Shown here piece after piece: positions 11,893 to 14,659 of a stretch of 14,659 nt of DNA. Origin of the DNA: Alphaproteobacteria bacterium (GTDB lineage: Bacteria > Pseudomonadota > Alphaproteobacteria > UBA1280 > UBA12223). The position numbers and the translations under genes were made by a program. Numbering within the stretch: the stretch's first letter is position 1; every line of letters starts with the position of its first letter. The stretch is taken from assembly GCA_003450915.1 (NCBI GenBank), contig DMEM01000191.1:1-14659 (forward strand), written 5' to 3'. The notes beneath the pieces are model-generated. The model had not been told where the DNA came from, searched no databases, and saw nothing but the letters and a program-made list of their open reading frames with translations.

Positions 11893-13299
11893 ATGAAGTG
11901 GACTAGTTCTGTTTTTGTAATGTTAGCAATGATTTCTCCATTCTTAAGTGCAAATCAATGCATTAACGATGATGAGAAAAAGATAACTATTTTATTTTCA
12001 ACGGGAGCCAATACATCGTATTCAAAGGCTATAAAATATGCATGGGAAATGAAAAATAAGTTAATTCGAGTGGCTAAAGCTAATAGCAACCGGATGACTA
12101 ATGTTACAGCAGCTGATTTGGCTGCTGTTCAAGTTTTACCATTACCTAATAGTATTGAACTTCCTCATGATATGCTTAATGAGCTGTGGCAACAGTTTAA
12201 AGCATTAGGAGAAGCTCAAAAGCTAAACCCAGATGGTTCGGTAGCAGTTTCTGTTGACTATAAAAATAAACTAGCTGATATTTTTAAGCAAATAGATGCA
12301 GATGATGAAGATTTTGAACGTCAACTTGCTTATTACAAGTTTATTTTTGAGGGTATTAGTGATCCTAAGTATACAGCTCACTTACCGAATAGTCTAAAAA
12401 ACTCTAACGCACTTATAGCGGGACACTCGCAAGGCAATATGTATTATGAAGCTCTTTATAATGCATATCTTGCAATGCATCCTGAGCTTACTGATAAGCG
12501 TTATAAAGTTATTTCTATAGGTTCGCCTGTGCAATTAACTCATTATAATAGCTACGTGTTAGACAAGCATGACTTTTTATCAGGTGCTGGCGGGTTTGAT
12601 CCTAATACTGAATATAAATTCTCTGTTTGGAATATATTTAATATTGGGGCTCATTCGTATTTAAATTATATTGATGAAAAGAATCCTCAAACCAATCCAG
12701 ACCTGAATAGTTCAAAAGTTATTGATGAATTTTTGATGAGTTCTATTGAAGATATGGATTATAGCCATCAGGTTAGTACTAGTAATTCATTTGTAAATTT
12801 TGAGTTTCAAGTTCCTGCTGATAGTGGTATTGAGCCTGTAGTTTATGAGTATTTACTGAAATTCACTGATAGTGGTTACCATACTAAGACTTATGTGACT
12901 GCTGCTAATCGTGAATACTATAAGTACAATCCTGCATCTGAAAGTGGTTATGGTGTATTGACAAAAAGTTCTATTGGTGAATATGATACTTATAAGTACT
13001 CTATAGGCTGTGCTGCCTTTGAGCCTAATTATTCATTTGATAGAGATGATTTAACAAGTACTATTTGGCCATATATTTATTATCCAGAAAGTGCAGTTAA
13101 GGAAGAAGATGAAGATGATCCAGAAAAAGAAGTTATAGTTTCTATAGATAATCCGATATCTTATGCCAGTTACACAGTATCTATTAAACCGCATGATGAT
13201 GAAAATGATGATGATAAGTATGGAAAAATGAAGACTCTTGTGCCTAGCCATGTCTTCCATAAGCCAGATGGTAAATTTGGTTATACTAATCATAAGTAA
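11893..13299 (+). CDS. Predicted secreted alpha/beta hydrolase (lipase-like, GHSQG)
   Basis: This 468-residue precursor has a Sec signal peptide (about residues 1-20, ending FLSA before NQC), so it acts in the periplasm or outside. An early strand-turn (ITILFSTGANTS, 31-42) is followed by helices. LIAGHSQGNMYYEALY (174-189) contains the nucleophile elbow G-x-S-x-G with S179. By analogy with other hydrolases with an HSQGN elbow, D227 (KHDFLSG) and H254 (IGAHSYLNYI) are good candidates to complete the triad. Residues from about 295 form a second, beta-rich domain with many Tyr, ending in two acidic patches (404-413 and 435-441) that might bind calcium. Activity on lipids or other esters is inferred; substrate unknown. 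AGGAGG (11883-11888) is 4 bases before the ATG. It is the second gene of the operon. Confidence 0.78.
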   Translation: MKWTSSVFVMLAMISPFLSANQCINDDEKKITILFSTGANTSYSKAIKYAWEMKNKLIRVAKANSNRMTNVTAADLAAVQVLPLPNSIELPHDMLNELWQQFKALGEAQKLNPDGSVAVSVDYKNKLADIFKQIDADDEDFERQLAYYKFIFEGISDPKYTAHLPNSLKNSNALIAGHSQGNMYYEALYNAYLAMHPELTDKRYKVISIGSPVQLTHYNSYVLDKHDFLSGAGGFDPNTEYKFSVWNIFNIGAHSYLNYIDEKNPQTNPDLNSSKVIDEFLMSSIEDMDYSHQVSTSNSFVNFEFQVPADSGIEPVVYEYLLKFTDSGYHTKTYVTAANREYYKYNPASESGYGVLTKSSIGEYDTYKYSIGCAAFEPNYSFDRDDLTSTIWPYIYYPESAVKEEDEDDPEKEVIVSIDNPISYASYTVSIKPHDDENDDDKYGKMKTLVPSHVFHKPDGKFGYTNHK

Positions 13300-13321
13300 A
13301 TTAACTATCATACATACCGAA

Positions 13322-13345
13322 AAAAAGCCCCGAAAGGGGCTTTTT
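13322..13345. terminator. Bidirectional terminator between the hydrolase gene and nhaA
   Basis: AAAAAGCCCC (13322-13331) and GGGGCTTTTT (13336-13345) form a 10-bp perfect stem with a GAAA tetraloop, with T runs in both reading directions. It serves the convergent genes on either side. Confidence 0.93.
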
Positions 13346-13360
13346 ATTTTTTTGTGTTAA

Positions 13361-14659
13361 TTAAGCTTTAACAGCATCTTTTGGAGTATCGTGTTGATGA
13401 GTCACTTCTTGTACTATTTCATCTTCTGAAGATGTAACAGGGAAGTGTTTGCTTGCATATTTAAGTATTAATAAACCAACTATAGCACTTACTGTTGATC
13501 CCATTAAGATACCAACTTTAGCTTCAACTAAGTGAGATGAAAATCCTCCGATACCAGAGTGTCCACCGCCAAATGCTAATGAAGATACGAATAGACTCAT
13601 TGTAAAACCAATACCTGCTAGAATCGCTACTCCAAACATATGGATCCAGTTACAGTGTTTTGGTAATTTAGCTAGTTTTAACTTAACAGCTAAGAATACC
13701 GCTCCAACAATACCAATTTGTTTACCTAAGAATAAGCCTAATGCAACACCTAGAGTAATAGGTTCAATTAATAAATTCCATGAACTACCAGCTAAACTTA
13801 CACCAGCGTTTGCAATAGCAAATAAAGGCATGATGTAGAAAGCTACCATCGGGTGCATATCGTGTTCTAACTGTCTTAGCAGTGAACGACGATTACCAGG
13901 TGTTGTTAAAGGGATACAGAATGCGATAATAACACCTGAAATTGTAGCATGAACACCAGATTTTAGTACGCAGAACCATAATGCAAAACCAAACAGTAAA
14001 TAAACTGAACCTTTTGATGAGTTCATTCTATTTAACAGGATTAGGATTGCTAAGAATACAGCTGCTAAACCTAGGTTCATAACTGATAGGCCGTGAGAAT
14101 AGAAAATACCAATAATTAAAATAGCACCTAAGTCATCAATAATAGCAAGAGCTAATAAGAATACTTTTAATGAACTTGGAAGACCTTTACCAACAAGAGA
14201 GAATATACCAATAGCAAAAGCAATATCAGTTGCTGTAGGAATTGCCCAACCGTGAATAGCTGATGGATCTGGGTTGTTAACGTTAAAACCGTAGAAAATT
14301 AATGCAGGGGCAGCCATACCACCAATTGCAGCAATAATTGGTAAAACTACTTGAGAAGGTTTTGATAACATTCCTTCCATCATTTCTCTTTTTAGCTCTA
14401 AGCCAACAAGGAAGAAGAAAATAGTCATTAAACCATCGTTAATCCAAAGAATTAACGGTTTTTCTAAGTGTAGTGGACCGTTACCAACTCGAATTTCAGC
14501 AGTAGTATCATATAAGAACATATTATACCAAAACTCTAAAGGAGTGTTTGCTAAGATTAATGCAACGATTGCACAGATTAATAGAATGATACCAGCAGCA
14601 GCTTCCATTTGCATAAACTCTTTAAGTACCACCATTGGCTGGTAGAATACTTGTTTCGG
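13361..14659 (-). CDS. nhaA: Na+/H+ antiporter NhaA (5' end probably outside the window)
   Basis: Inner-membrane antiporter exchanging about two H+ for one Na+, for pH and salt homeostasis. The frame is open to the window edge (eight sense codons before ATG 14635, reading PKQVFYQP), and no ribosome site precedes that ATG. The true start is therefore probably beyond the edge. Numbered from that ATG, 424 residues hold about 12 hydrophobic segments. Key residues match Escherichia coli NhaA: TATDIAF with D137 (D133 there), AIIDDLGA with D167 and D168 (D163 and D164), and GLFLGKQ with K305 (K300). SGVHATISG and GIGFTMSLF are also conserved. The tail after about 400 is acidic, then His- and Lys-containing (VTHQHDTPKDAVKA), and cytoplasmic. 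It converges on the hydrolase operon. Confidence 0.95.
   Translation of the reverse strand, partial: PKQVFYQPMVVLKEFMQMEAAAGIILLICAIVALILANTPLEFWYNMFLYDTTAEIRVGNGPLHLEKPLILWINDGLMTIFFFLVGLELKREMMEGMLSKPSQVVLPIIAAIGGMAAPALIFYGFNVNNPDPSAIHGWAIPTATDIAFAIGIFSLVGKGLPSSLKVFLLALAIIDDLGAILIIGIFYSHGLSVMNLGLAAVFLAILILLNRMNSSKGSVYLLFGFALWFCVLKSGVHATISGVIIAFCIPLTTPGNRRSLLRQLEHDMHPMVAFYIMPLFAIANAGVSLAGSSWNLLIEPITLGVALGLFLGKQIGIVGAVFLAVKLKLAKLPKHCNWIHMFGVAILAGIGFTMSLFVSSLAFGGGHSGIGGFSSHLVEAKVGILMGSTVSAIVGLLILKYASKHFPVTSSEDEIVQEVTHQHDTPKDAVKA

Overview
The window reads as chromosomal DNA of an A+T-rich bacterium, most likely a low-G+C alphaproteobacterium. This is inferred from an alphaproteobacterial-style ParE, a long two-domain ribosome hibernation factor, the LysA and UDP-glucose dehydrogenase types, and a palindromic GTCATCC...GGATGAC intergenic repeat of a kind I recall from Rickettsiales and other Alphaproteobacteria. 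No phage, transposase, integrase or CRISPR genes are visible. No gene-free stretch reaches 300 bases; the longest is the ~280-base gap before the lipoprotein gene.

Layout. (1) 1-2153: four small orphan genes on the + strand. Hand alignment shows they are divergent paralogues: three have a hydrophobic N-terminus and one is soluble. Three are followed by strong terminators. (2) 2172-4333: parE (topoisomerase IV subunit B) with a clear promoter, then the two-hairpin repeat. (3) 4309-5920: two - strand orphan genes of about 200 codons that are paralogues of each other, each with its own terminator. Both mRNA leaders carry a hairpin directly before the Shine-Dalgarno, with a 3' arm complementary to it. 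(4) 5922-8555: - strand set reading tRNA-Ser(GGA), GT4 glycosyltransferase, lysA. (5) 8594-10767: + strand ugd and hpf, each with a recognisable promoter. (6) 10837-11096: a 66-codon orphan gene with its own ribosome site and terminator. (7) 11190-13345: a two-gene operon of a lipoprotein and a secreted GHSQG serine hydrolase. Its candidate promoter has an (AG)6 tract in the -35/-10 spacer. (8) 13361-14659: nhaA, convergent with the operon across a bidirectional terminator and open at the window edge.

The housekeeping genes cover DNA topology (parE), lysine and peptidoglycan precursor synthesis (lysA), surface glycan synthesis (ugd and the glycosyltransferase, which flank tRNA-Ser divergently), ribosome dormancy (hpf) and Na+/H+ homeostasis (nhaA). 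The unexplained part is the pair of orphan families packed on both sides of parE, mostly as single-gene transcription units with structured leaders. The lipoprotein-hydrolase operon looks like a cell-surface or secreted function. Orphan functions are not known to me and are not assigned.
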